Source: Pseudobacteroides cellulosolvens ATCC 35603 = DSM 2933 (GTDB taxonomy: Bacteria; Bacillota; Clostridia; Acetivibrionales; DSM-2933). Taken from it: 64,000 nt of DNA. Location: the NCBI RefSeq assembly GCF_001262605.1, contig NZ_LGTC01000001.1, positions 2,796,001 to 2,860,000 of the forward strand. The letters are read 5' to 3'. Below the pieces are notes generated by a model. It worked only from the letters and a program-made list of their open reading frames with translations, ran no database searches and was not told the origin of the DNA. Below are positions 48,506 through 57,486 of this stretch, one piece after another (the first letter of the stretch is position 1; each line of letters opens with the position of its first letter). The position numbers and the translations under genes are program-made.

Positions 48506-48600
48506 CTTTCAAAAAATACGTTATACAAGTATTTATTTATAATATCATTGGTTAAGCTTTTTGAAATGCCTGTTAATCAGTTAATTATTTATTAATACTT
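48506..48600 (+). repeat. Family 1 dispersed repeat, copy C (upstream of proB)
   Basis: About 95 bases, diverged at one end: CTTTCAAAAAATAC, CAAGTATTTATTTAT, AATATCATTGGTTAAG, CTTTTTGAAATGCC, then CAGTTAATTATTTATTAATAC in part. The GGGCATTTC start is reduced to CTTTC. Confidence 0.75.
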
Positions 48601-48657
48601 CAAGTAAAATTATTATTCTTTCTATTTAAATTTAGTATTAAAATTCTGTAAATCTCA

Positions 48658-48765
48658 CTAAATAATATTTAATAATACAAGGCAGTAACCCACTGCAAAA
48701 CCTGCTAAAAAAATATAAGTATATAGCAGCATCCATTTGATGGTTAATATTTTACTTTTACTCAT
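48658..48765 (-). CDS. Possible 35-residue small membrane protein
   Basis: A short frame on the minus strand with ATG at 48765, preceded at eight bases by AGGTGAGG. It encodes a basic N-terminus (MSKSKIL) and a hydrophobic segment (WMLLYTYIFLAGFAVG) that could span the membrane once. It lies between PAP2 and proB on the same strand. The good binding site is the main support; I know no homologue. Confidence 0.45.
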   Translation of the reverse strand: MSKSKILTIKWMLLYTYIFLAGFAVGYCLVLLNII

Positions 48766-48845
48766 ACAATAGCCTCACCTAGAATATATTAGTTTCTAAG
48801 TAAGATTTTGTACAAAAATAGCAATATTATTCATTAAAATTAAAT

Positions 48846-49523
48846 CTATTTTACATAATATTTTTTTGCAAAACCGGGAACTAATAAATACGCCATCCTT
48901 TTAAAGGATTGCGTGTTCCATATATAATCTGATGTAAACAATACATACATTGATACACCTATTATTGAAGATGCGACTGCATCAAGTACATAATGCTGCT
49001 TTACAAACAATGTAGATAAAGTAATAAGCACAAATGCAATAACAGAAAAATATTTAACCGCAGCTTTTTTAGCGTAATTAAACAAATACATGGATGCCAG
49101 CAAGGCATTCAATACATGTACGCTTGGAAAACAGTTAAAAGGATTATCGCTTGCATAGGTAAGCCTTACCAAGTATGAAAAAATATCATTTCCCATTACA
49201 TCGGGCCTGGGTACTGTCGTGGGATAAAAATAGTATATTATATGACAAATGAAATTTCCCAGGATTATGCTAAAAAGCAGCCTGAAATAATTTTTTCTGT
49301 CGACAAAAGCAAAATAAACCAATACAGACACAAAATAAAAGAACCACAAAAGATAAGGTATAATAAAAATCTTCTCAAATGGAATAATGAGATCTAAATG
49401 GGTTCTTAATATATGAACATTGCCTCTATAATTGTTTAATGCTGTATGAATTATGTTTATCAACGGAAGAGTAACCAGAAATAAAATTCTGAATATTATG
49501 GAGCTCATTTTGCTATTATTCAT
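48846..49523 (-). CDS. PAP2-superfamily membrane phosphatase
   Basis: The 225-residue membrane protein has five or six segments and the PAP2 lipid-phosphatase residues: PTTVPRPD near 100-110, FPSVHVLNALL near 132 (catalytic His) and KQHYVLDAVAS near 172 (His and Asp). Members dephosphorylate lipid phosphates such as phosphatidate or undecaprenyl diphosphate, or transfer head groups; the substrate is not certain. GGTGATAAA precedes the ATG. It is an isolated gene. Confidence 0.82.
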   Translation of the reverse strand: MNNSKMSSIIFRILFLVTLPLINIIHTALNNYRGNVHILRTHLDLIIPFEKIFIIPYLLWFFYFVSVLVYFAFVDRKNYFRLLFSIILGNFICHIIYYFYPTTVPRPDVMGNDIFSYLVRLTYASDNPFNCFPSVHVLNALLASMYLFNYAKKAAVKYFSVIAFVLITLSTLFVKQHYVLDAVASSIIGVSMYVLFTSDYIWNTQSFKRMAYLLVPGFAKKYYVK

Positions 49524-49791
49524 TTTATCACCTATATAAGTTTATTGTATAAACATAAACATTATACTACAAATAATCTAAAAGTGTAACTATATATTTT
49601 ATTTTATAAATTTAGCATTATATATAATTCCTCCAAGAAATTTCGTTTTTTAACAAAACATTTTAAGAAATTAAGCCTTGAATTCCCATCGTGGGGGCCA
49701 ATAGATCTATGCTGCTTGGCTGCTGTATGCTTAAAAATAGTATAATAACTCCACATAACTTTTGCAGCTTTTTTTGTATAAAAACATAAAA

Positions 49792-51206
49792 TTAGGACTT
49801 GGGTTTCTTTAAAGATATCCTAACAACACTTAATAAAAGTGCTGCAATGCATGCACATGCGGCAAATATAAAAACAACACGAAATCCCATTAGAAATACA
49901 GCGGAGTTAAAATCAGCCTTTTGTCCAGTAAACTTACTAATGTTGATTTTTGTGGTAAATGAAAAAAGAAGAACTGAAATCGTAGTTCCTGAAACCATTC
50001 CCAGATTTCTAAAAAGTGCATTTATTCCACCTGCAGATCCAAGCTCGTTTTTAGGAACACTTCCCATAACACTGCTGTTATTTGGCGATTGAAATATTGC
50101 CGAGCCTATGCCTAAAAGAGCCATAAACAAAATAATTTCGACCATTGAAGTGCTGGTACCAAATGTTGATATGGTAAACAGCACAACTACATTAATTATG
50201 AGGCCTATAACAGTTAGAGGCCTATAACTTATTTTATCGGACAGCCAGCCGCTAAATGGGGAGATTACAGCCGTCATTAGTGGGTATGCAGACATTAGAA
50301 GGCCAGCTTTCAAAGTGGTGAATTTCAAAATATACACAAAATAGAAAGGTATAAAGTATAAAGTCGTATTTAGTGAAACAAACGATAGGAATCCTGTACT
50401 TATTCCCAATAAAAATATCTTTATCTTAAAAAGGCCAAAATTGAGAAGCGGATAGCTTACCCTTCTCTCATGTACTATAAACGCTGTCATTAAAACCAGT
50501 GCGGCAATAAGCATCATTGCAAATACTGTGTTGGATACCTTTTGATCCTGTAAAAACAAAAAGCCATAAAAAGCAATAATATAGAACCGGCAAAAAGAAA
50601 TGCACCTATAACATCAAAGCTTTTATTTTCCGGCTCCTCTTTAATCTCAGGTATGAGAAGATATGTACACAATATTCCAATTACACCGATAGGTATATTT
50701 ACAAGGAAAATTGAATGCCATCCAAAAGCTTTAACCAGTATACCTCCTAATGTAGGTCCCGTAAGGCTGCCGATAGCAACAGAAGTACCAGTAATCCCAA
50801 AAGCTTTTCCTCTTTCACCCGGAGGAAAAATAGATGTTACAATGCCCTGGCTAAGTGCCATCATAGATGAAGCCCCAATTGCCTGAATTACTCTTGAAAT
50901 AACCAGCATTAAAAGGCTGTTTGAAAATCCGCAAAGTCCTGATCCAACAGAAAATATAATGAACCCCATCATAAATATTTTCTTTTTTCCATAAATATCA
51001 GCCAATTTACCCCAAACCAGAAGCAATACAGATATTGCTAATAAATAGGCGTTTACCACCCACTGAATTGAACTGATACTGCTTGATAACTTTTCAGCCA
51101 TAGTTGGAAGTGCAATATTTACTATACTTCCATCCAATGTTGCCATAAATATAGATATTGAAATATTAATTAAAATCAACCATTTTCTAAGTCTTGTAAG
51201 TTGCAT
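49792..51206 (-). CDS. MFS multidrug exporter, DHA2 (EmrB/QacA) type (frameshifted in this sequence)
   Basis: The N-terminal frame (from 51206) leaves the family pattern at MAFCFY, and a second frame runs on to 49792. One more A in the run at 50558-50562 gives MAFLFLQDQKVSN and joins them as 471 residues with 14 likely membrane segments. Motifs: ATLDGSIVNIALPTMA (DHA2 start), GKLADIYGKKK (motif A) near 65 and GPTLGGILVKAFGWHSIFLVNIP (motif C region) near 150-170. It likely exports drugs or metabolites by proton antiport. GGAAGTAGGG precedes the ATG. No regulator gene is adjacent. Confidence 0.9.
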
Positions 51207-51589
51207 TTACCCTACTTCCTTTATCAAGTATAATTTTTTTGCGGTTATATATTTTGTCCAATTAAAGAATTTAAATTCTATAATTCTATAAGTAATGGCT
51301 AATAAAATAACATCCGATTTTCATCATCTCAAAACCCTTTAAACCATCGGGATTTTGTCTTTGACAATGGGAAGTTATTTCTAAAAAACACTAGTCAACT
51401 GGAAATTTCAGAAATATTGATTTTACTGCTCTTGGCGAAAAATTTGACCAAAGAAATTTTTGAAATTTCCTAACATATATCACACATAATTAATATTTAA
51501 CATAAAATAACACTGTAGAATCAAAATTAAATATGTCATTTTTTGATCATGACTAAGGTTTGCTATTATGTTGACATGAGGTATAAATT
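51207..51589. other. Intergenic region with an orphan palindrome
   Basis: The 383 bases between the MFS gene and a divergent small gene. They contain the inverted repeat at 51401-51470; no gene is seen. Confidence 0.5.
51401..51470. repeat. Orphan palindromic element
   Basis: Outer arms GGAAATTTCA (51401-51410) and TGAAATTTCC (51461-51470) are exact complements, with a smaller inner pair TTGG/CCAA around 51432-51450. The ends resemble family 1 ends (GGGCATTTCA) but differ at two or three bases. Confidence 0.65.
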
Positions 51590-51973
51590 ATGGATAGGAA
51601 AAGATCACTAGAAAATTTATCTAACGGTTTGAATGCTGCAAAAAAGCTTCTTGATCTGAAAAACGCTTCTTTGCAAGTAGATTTAAACTCCGAAGTAAAA
51701 CCCAACCAAATTGACACCTTTTATCAAATGCTAGACACAGTTGCCAGTTACTCACCACCAAAATATAAAAAGGTACTAAACGAATCAATTGCAATTAGCA
51801 ACAATTACCGAAGTACATACAGAAATCTAAAACAGCATTTAAACAATAATAATAGAGGACCAAACTCCAGTGAAATAATAAAAACATTAGAGATAGTAAA
51901 GCCCATTCTTCCAAACAACCATAAGGCAATGGTAGAGAAGCTCCAGCAAATATACAAGATAATTTACTCCTAA
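51590..51973 (+). CDS. Small hypothetical protein with C-terminal KPIL-type module
   Basis: The 127-residue protein is helical and polar with no membrane segment. Its C-terminal stretch (LEIVKPILPNNHKAMVEKL) resembles the C-terminal module of the small protein at 31133-31522 (KPFLNNNRQKKL) in length, spacing and position, which suggests distant paralogy. GAGG precedes the ATG. It is a single gene closed by the terminator at 51982-52012. Family not recognised. Confidence 0.6.
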   Translation: MDRKRSLENLSNGLNAAKKLLDLKNASLQVDLNSEVKPNQIDTFYQMLDTVASYSPPKYKKVLNESIAISNNYRSTYRNLKQHLNNNNRGPNSSEIIKTLEIVKPILPNNHKAMVEKLQQIYKIIYS

Positions 51974-51981
51974 AACAGTTT

Positions 51982-52016
51982 AATAAGGAAGTCCATCTTT
52001 GACTTCCTTATTATCC
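51982..52016 (+). terminator. Terminator after the 51590 gene
   Basis: Perfect stem AATAAGGAAGTC (51982-51993) and GACTTCCTTATT (52001-52012) with a seven-base loop. It may also serve fprA on the opposite strand. Confidence 0.85.
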
Positions 52017-52063
52017 CTAATATTCTAATGAATATTAAAAACGTGACAATATTACAGGAAACT

Positions 52064-53248
52064 TTATCCCATATGCTTTGCAAAATTATCACCAAATTCG
52101 ATTGCCTTCTTGATATCATCTTCTGTAGGCTGGTATTCAACCTTTATTGGCTCTAGAACCACTTTTACACCTGCATCTTGCAGAGCTTTTGTAATGATCT
52201 TGGGAGATTCACCGCTCCAACCATAGCTGCCAAATCCAGCACCGATTTTGCCTTTATATTTGTGTGCCTTTATTTCCTCTAACATAGCTGCTATAGAAGA
52301 CAAAACAGTATTATTAACGGTACAGCTTCCAACAATAACACCCTTTGCCTTAAATATTTCTGTTATAAGATCACTGCCATCAGATATAGCTGAGTTAAAC
52401 AATTTGTACTTTATATTATTTCTGCTAAGACCTTCCCCTATAGCTTCAGCCATCTTCTTTGTAGCATCATACATTGTATCATATATAATGACAACTGAAT
52501 TTTCATGATATTCATTCGCCCACTCATAATATTTGTCAATAATTTGAACAGGATTATCTCTCCATAAAACACCATGGCTTGGTGCAATAACGTCAATGGG
52601 TAGATTCAAAGCTCTGACCTCTTCAACTTTTTTCTTAATAAGCCCGCTCATAGGTGTAAGTATATTTGCATAATATTTAATAGCTTCCTGATAAAGCTCG
52701 CAATTATCCACTTCATCATTATAAAGTCCTGCAGCCGAATAGTGCTGGCCAAATGCATCATTGGAGAAAACCAGATTTGCTCCCTTTACATAAGTCATCA
52801 TGCTGTCAGGCCAATGTATCATTCTCATTTCAACAAATACAAGATCATACTCTCCTATATTTACAGTATCGCCTGTCTTAACTATATTAAAATTCCAATC
52901 CTTGTGAAAATGCTTCTTCAATATGTCCGCCCCATGCTTGGTGCAATAGATTGGAATATCAGGTTTCTTTGACATAATATGACCCAGACATCCTGCATGA
53001 TCGGGTTCGGAGTGGTTTATAACGATCATATCAATATTTTCTATGCCGCCTATATCCTTTTCCAATATAGCATCAAATTCATCCTTATGAGGGTACCAAA
53101 CAGTATCTATAAGAACATTTTTCTTATCCTTGATAAAGTACGAGTTATATGATGAGCCTCTATGAGTTGACAATTCATGTCCATGGAATTCTCTAAGCTC
53201 CCAATCCTTTAAACCTAACCAGTATATGTTTTTCTTAATTTCCTGCAT
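52064..53248 (-). CDS. fprA: A-type flavoprotein (flavodiiron protein) FprA
   Basis: The 394-residue protein has an N-terminal metallo-beta-lactamase-like domain with the di-iron motif HSEPDHAG near residues 80-87, a further His in PSHGVLWR near 225, and a C-terminal flavodoxin domain (VVIIYDTMYDATKKMA near 255) that binds FMN. These enzymes reduce oxygen or nitric oxide to water or nitrous oxide in anaerobes, protecting against oxidative or nitrosative stress. GAGGAGAA precedes the ATG. The electron donor (rubredoxin or NADH-rubredoxin oxidoreductase) is not encoded nearby. Confidence 0.95.
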   Translation of the reverse strand: MQEIKKNIYWLGLKDWELREFHGHELSTHRGSSYNSYFIKDKKNVLIDTVWYPHKDEFDAILEKDIGGIENIDMIVINHSEPDHAGCLGHIMSKKPDIPIYCTKHGADILKKHFHKDWNFNIVKTGDTVNIGEYDLVFVEMRMIHWPDSMMTYVKGANLVFSNDAFGQHYSAAGLYNDEVDNCELYQEAIKYYANILTPMSGLIKKKVEEVRALNLPIDVIAPSHGVLWRDNPVQIIDKYYEWANEYHENSVVIIYDTMYDATKKMAEAIGEGLSRNNIKYKLFNSAISDGSDLITEIFKAKGVIVGSCTVNNTVLSSIAAMLEEIKAHKYKGKIGAGFGSYGWSGESPKIITKALQDAGVKVVLEPIKVEYQPTEDDIKKAIEFGDNFAKHMG

Positions 53249-53359
53249 TTATATTCTCCTCCCGTTAATATCAATTATTTATTTTAATAGTTACTATATT
53301 TATAATCCAATAATCCATTTTTATATTGTATACCCAAAACGCTTAAAAATAAACACTTA

Positions 53360-54193
53360 TTATATTACCTCAAAAATCACTTTGTTCTTACCGTTTTTCT
53401 TTACTTTGTACATCAGCTCATCTGCTTTCTTTACAGCCTCATCCAATGTCTCGGGAGCATTATTGAAAATAACAACCCCTATGCTAAATGTAACAGGCCA
53501 ATTCTTATTCTGTACATTAGCCTGAAGGTTTTTCCTAACTCTTTCTATAACAGTCTTAACAGCTTCCTGCCCAGTTTCAGACAGCATTATTGCAAATTCA
53601 TCTCCGCCTAATCTTGCCGCCAAATCTGTCATTCTTACATTATCCACAATCGTAGCTGCAATCACCTTAAGAAGTTCATCACCCGTCTGATGACCATAGG
53701 TATCATTGATCTGCTTAAAATTGTCACAATCGATATATGCTACAGATATGGGTCTTAGATATCTTCTGCATTTGTCAACTTCCCTTGCACCATAATCATA
53801 AAACCCCTTAAGATTGTATATGTCTGTCAGAAAATCAATCCTTGCCAGATTTTTTTCTCTAATCAAAGTTTTCTTCAGCCTTGATAGAATTATAACTACT
53901 ATAGTAAAAAACGCCAAAAACATTATTGCATTCCAAATATCTACAATGCCATAATTTTGAGATTTTTTATTTATCAAATCTGAAGCAAGATAGGCACCTG
54001 CACTAATATCTGCTGCTACAATTCCCGGTATTTCTCCAATGTACCACGTGACAATACATATGGGTATAAGATAAAGTATAGTAACATTGACCTCATTCCC
54101 CGTGATAAAGTCAAATAATCCTACTATTGCAACCAAAATAAAGTTAATAATACCCAGAAACATTTTATTCTCTGTCATCTTTCTGATGTTCAT
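53360..54193 (-). CDS. Membrane diguanylate cyclase with intact GGDEF and I-site
   Basis: The 277-residue protein has three or four N-terminal membrane segments (about 12-105) and a GGDEF domain. The active site reads GGDEF at 196-200, preceded by DFLTDIYNL near 120, so it should make cyclic-di-GMP. The inhibitory I-site RxxD is present at 187-190 (RMTD), five residues before GGDEF, so product feedback is expected. The ribosome binding site before the ATG is weak. It contrasts with the degenerate GGNEF protein at 39779. Confidence 0.93.
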   Translation of the reverse strand: MNIRKMTENKMFLGIINFILVAIVGLFDFITGNEVNVTILYLIPICIVTWYIGEIPGIVAADISAGAYLASDLINKKSQNYGIVDIWNAIMFLAFFTIVVIILSRLKKTLIREKNLARIDFLTDIYNLKGFYDYGAREVDKCRRYLRPISVAYIDCDNFKQINDTYGHQTGDELLKVIAATIVDNVRMTDLAARLGGDEFAIMLSETGQEAVKTVIERVRKNLQANVQNKNWPVTFSIGVVIFNNAPETLDEAVKKADELMYKVKKNGKNKVIFEVI

Positions 54194-54387
54194 AATGAAA
54201 ACCCGATTAATTATTATAATTGTGTTTATTGATTAAGCTTTTTAGAATTATTATATCCCATAATAAGTTCAGCTATATTTTAACATATAAATTAGAAAAT
54301 TGCTGTATTACTTAATTTTTTTTAAAAATTTTTAACAAAGTCATTTATATTTAATATCAAATATGATACCATAATTCCTAAAAACAA

Positions 54388-54425
54388 AAGCCCTTCACCT
54401 GAAATTCTCAAGTTTAGGGCTTGCA
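54388..54425 (-). terminator. Terminator downstream of the LonB/C-type protease
   Basis: Stem AAGCCCT and AGGGCTT with a large loop containing an inner pair; on the minus strand it is followed by TTTTGTTTTT. Confidence 0.75.
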
Positions 54426-54485
54426 TTTATTGATTTGACTATACACCTAGTAATGTTAATAATTAATATTTCAGTCGCTCTTAAA

Positions 54486-56927
54486 TCAGCTTTCCTTCAC
54501 TTTTCTTGATGCACCGCTTTTTTTAACTTCTTCTTTTCCAAAGTTCGCAGCTTTAAAAGCATATTTTTTAAGTTTTTCATAAACCATATAATTTATAGTT
54601 CCCTTTGCATACTCACCTTTGCTGTCCTTTTTTCCTGCACTAACACCAGTCAAAATTTCTATGCCCTGATCAATATACTTTACCGGATATATGTGAAACT
54701 TATTCTTTTTTACAGCTTCAATAATATCATCATTTAATACAAGGTTTCTTACATTCTGGTGAGGTATTATAACACCCTGCTTGCCTGTCAGTCCACGCAC
54801 CTTGCAAATCTCGAAAAAGCCCTCAATTTTGCTTGTAGCTCCTCCGATAGGTTGTATCTCACCTTTCTGATTTACAGAGCCTGTAACGGCAATTCCTTGG
54901 TTAATTGGCACCTCTGTCAGGCTAGAAAGTATGGCATAAAGCTCCGCACTTGAAGCACTATCACCATCAACCCCACTGTATAACTGTTCAAAACACAGGC
55001 TGGCTGTCAAAGAAAGAGGCATATCCTGAGCATATTTCTCACCTATATACGCACCTAATATGAGAACACCTTTTGAATGGGATGTGCCGCTCATGTCCAC
55101 TTCACGTTCGATATTAACAATACCTCTTTCACCAATATATGTATTGGCAGTTATCCTGGACGGCTTTCCAAAATAGTAGTCACCCACATCGATGATGGAT
55201 AAGCCGTTAATCTGTCCTATTACTTCACCACTGGTATCTATAAGTATTGTACCGTCTTTAACCATCTCCAAAAGCCGCTTATCATATCTGTTTGATCTGT
55301 ATACCTTCTCACTATGAGCTTTTTTAACATGCTCAGATGTAACATATTCACTTTGCTCAATAGATGCCCAGGTAGAAGATTCGCATAAAATTTCTATTAC
55401 ATCATTTAATCTGGTGGTGAGCTTTAACTGATCCTCAGCCAACATGGAGCAATATTCAACAACTTTTGCAACTCCTGTCCTGTCAAAATGCAGTGATTTT
55501 TCCCTTTCACAGAAGCCCGCAATAAATTGTGCCAGCTTAGCTATATTTTCAGCATTTCTGTCCATAATATCATCAAAATCAACTTTGACCTTGAACAGCT
55601 TTTTAAAATCCTCATCATAGTCATATAGAGCCTGATACAAATGTTCACTACCTACCAAAATTATTTTAACGTTTAGAGGAATTGGTTCAGGCTTTATGGC
55701 TGATACAGCTACCAGGCCCATCTGCTCTTTAAGGTTTTCAATTATAATCTTTCTTTCTTTTATAACCCTCTTTAATGCTTCCCATGATTGAACATTATTC
55801 AGAACATCCCTTGCCTGCAGAACCAGATACCCGCCATTAGCCTGATGAAGTACCCCAGGCTTGATGAGTGTAAAATCTGTTGTCATTGTTCCAAACTCAT
55901 TTTCATATTCAATTCTTCCTAGTAAATTGTAGTAGGTAGGGTTGGATTCCATAATTACTGGAGCACCGTTAAGCTCACTATTGTCAATTAAAAGATTAAC
56001 CTTGTACTTGTCTATGGAAGATCCTATGCTTTTAGGCCAAGGAAAAAGAATCTGCTGTTGATCTTCAGGAACTTCTTCTTCCCTGAAATCATTCAAATTT
56101 ATTAATATGTCTTCCTGAACTTCATCTAAATATGTACTGATCTTACAATAATCCTTATATTTTTCCTTTAAGTCGTTAATATGCATTCCTACAGCAAATA
56201 AGGCAATTTTATTTTCCCATTCACTGACTTTTTCTTCAGCTTCTTTTTCTATAGATTTTATCTTGCGGATTATCTCCATAGTTTCTATTTGCAAAACATT
56301 TGATTTTTCACTTATTTCATGCTTAATTCCTTCTTCAAGATCCCCATACTCCTGCTCGCTTATGGTTTTACCTTCAACTATAGGTAAAAAGTAAATGCCT
56401 GCATTGGTAGTCTTTACCTTGAACCCCTGTGCTTCAGCATCCTGATTTAGTTTCTCAAGCAGCTCATCCCTCTGATCCTGATACTCCTTAACAATATCAT
56501 TTTTTTCTTTCTCATAGTCATCGCTTTCAAAGGTTTTAGCTATTTCTATCTTCATTGCTTTAATAAACTCATCCATATCCTTGCGGAATACCTTACCCAA
56601 GCCTGCCGGTAAATTTAATGCCATAGGCTGGTTTGATTTATTAAAGTTATATACATAACACCAGTCATCAGGTACTTTTTCTTTAAGTGCCATTTTCTTT
56701 ATTTGGTTCATGGCAAAACTTGTTTTTCCTGTTCCAGTCAGGCCTGACATATATATGTTATAGCCTTTTAACCTGATGTTGAGTCCGAATTCCATCGACT
56801 TAACAGCTCTATCCTGACCAATTATACCATCTAGTGTTTGGAGTTCTGCAGTGCTGTTAAAATCAAACTGTCTCGGATCGCACTCATTTCTGAGTTTATC
56901 ATAAGACAACCTTTCAAAGCCTGGCAT
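54486..56927 (-). CDS. Lon-family ATP-dependent protease, LonB/LonC type
   Basis: The 813-residue enzyme has an ATPase domain interrupted by a long coiled-coil insertion (about 125-290) and a C-terminal Lon peptidase domain. Walker A is TGTGKTSF near 64-71. The catalytic dyad is Ser657 (DGDSASS) and Lys700 (ATSKIEG). It differs from the LonA at 14725 in lacking the N-terminal LON substrate domain. Its targets are unknown; such enzymes take part in quality control. GGGGGCAA precedes the ATG. It is followed by a terminator. Confidence 0.92.
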   Translation of the reverse strand: MPGFERLSYDKLRNECDPRQFDFNSTAELQTLDGIIGQDRAVKSMEFGLNIRLKGYNIYMSGLTGTGKTSFAMNQIKKMALKEKVPDDWCYVYNFNKSNQPMALNLPAGLGKVFRKDMDEFIKAMKIEIAKTFESDDYEKEKNDIVKEYQDQRDELLEKLNQDAEAQGFKVKTTNAGIYFLPIVEGKTISEQEYGDLEEGIKHEISEKSNVLQIETMEIIRKIKSIEKEAEEKVSEWENKIALFAVGMHINDLKEKYKDYCKISTYLDEVQEDILINLNDFREEEVPEDQQQILFPWPKSIGSSIDKYKVNLLIDNSELNGAPVIMESNPTYYNLLGRIEYENEFGTMTTDFTLIKPGVLHQANGGYLVLQARDVLNNVQSWEALKRVIKERKIIIENLKEQMGLVAVSAIKPEPIPLNVKIILVGSEHLYQALYDYDEDFKKLFKVKVDFDDIMDRNAENIAKLAQFIAGFCEREKSLHFDRTGVAKVVEYCSMLAEDQLKLTTRLNDVIEILCESSTWASIEQSEYVTSEHVKKAHSEKVYRSNRYDKRLLEMVKDGTILIDTSGEVIGQINGLSIIDVGDYYFGKPSRITANTYIGERGIVNIEREVDMSGTSHSKGVLILGAYIGEKYAQDMPLSLTASLCFEQLYSGVDGDSASSAELYAILSSLTEVPINQGIAVTGSVNQKGEIQPIGGATSKIEGFFEICKVRGLTGKQGVIIPHQNVRNLVLNDDIIEAVKKNKFHIYPVKYIDQGIEILTGVSAGKKDSKGEYAKGTINYMVYEKLKKYAFKAANFGKEEVKKSGASRKVKES

Positions 56928-57015
56928 GGAATTGCCCCCTTTGCGAATGTATTATCACAAATAAGCTGATTATTATAATTATATATTCAACTAGATTAGA
57001 CAAAAATCCTTTTTT

Positions 57016-57486
57016 TTATTGTTTTTTTATGTTAAAGCTCATCTCATGTTTCCACATAATTATTGCATCTTCGCCATTATCTGCATAATATGATTTTCTG
57101 ATTCCCTCATTAACAAAACCATACTTTTGGTATAATTTCAATGCAGATTCATTACTTTTTCTGACTTCCAGGGTCATCCTCAGTATGCCCTTTTTAATGG
57201 ATTCTCCAATCATATGTTCTAAAATACTGCTGCCTACGCCTATTTTTCTAAACTCGGGATGGATAGCAATATTAGTGATGTGCCCCTCATCAAAAACCTG
57301 CCACATTCCGCCATATCCTATAGCCTTGCCCTCAAACATTCCTGCATAATAATATGCAAAAGAGTTTTTAGTTATTTCCTCAATAAATGCAGCCTTTGAC
57401 CATGGTATGGAAAAACTTAAATTTTCCACGATCATAATATCATCAACATGTTCCAAAGCCATAGGAACAACCTTTATCTCACTCAT
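57016..57486 (-). CDS. rimI: Ribosomal-protein-alanine N-acetyltransferase RimI
   Basis: The GNAT acetyltransferase of about 156 residues has the acetyl-CoA loop IHPEFRKIGVGSSIL near 75-90 and the C-terminal YQKYGFVNEGIRKSYY. It acetylates the N-terminus of S18 or other proteins. I choose ATG 57486 (GGAGA upstream), which lies inside the last codons of tsaB; the ATG at 57513 has no site. It is part of an amidohydrolase-tsaE-tsaB-rimI chain of overlapping genes. Confidence 0.93.
   Translation of the reverse strand: MSEIKVVPMALEHVDDIMIVENLSFSIPWSKAAFIEEITKNSFAYYYAGMFEGKAIGYGGMWQVFDEGHITNIAIHPEFRKIGVGSSILEHMIGESIKKGILRMTLEVRKSNESALKLYQKYGFVNEGIRKSYYADNGEDAIIMWKHEMSFNIKKQ

Noticed and set aside
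47656..48528. Longer proB start at 48528
   Set aside because: It has no ribosome binding site, and it would read into the family 1 repeat just upstream. GAAGGGG before ATG 48483 and the family length favour the shorter form.
4960..50562. Programmed ribosomal frameshifting at the seven frame breaks
   Set aside because: The runs are of different bases and short, there is no shared slippery heptamer or downstream pseudoknot that I can see, and the genes are of unrelated types. A common technical cause is simpler.
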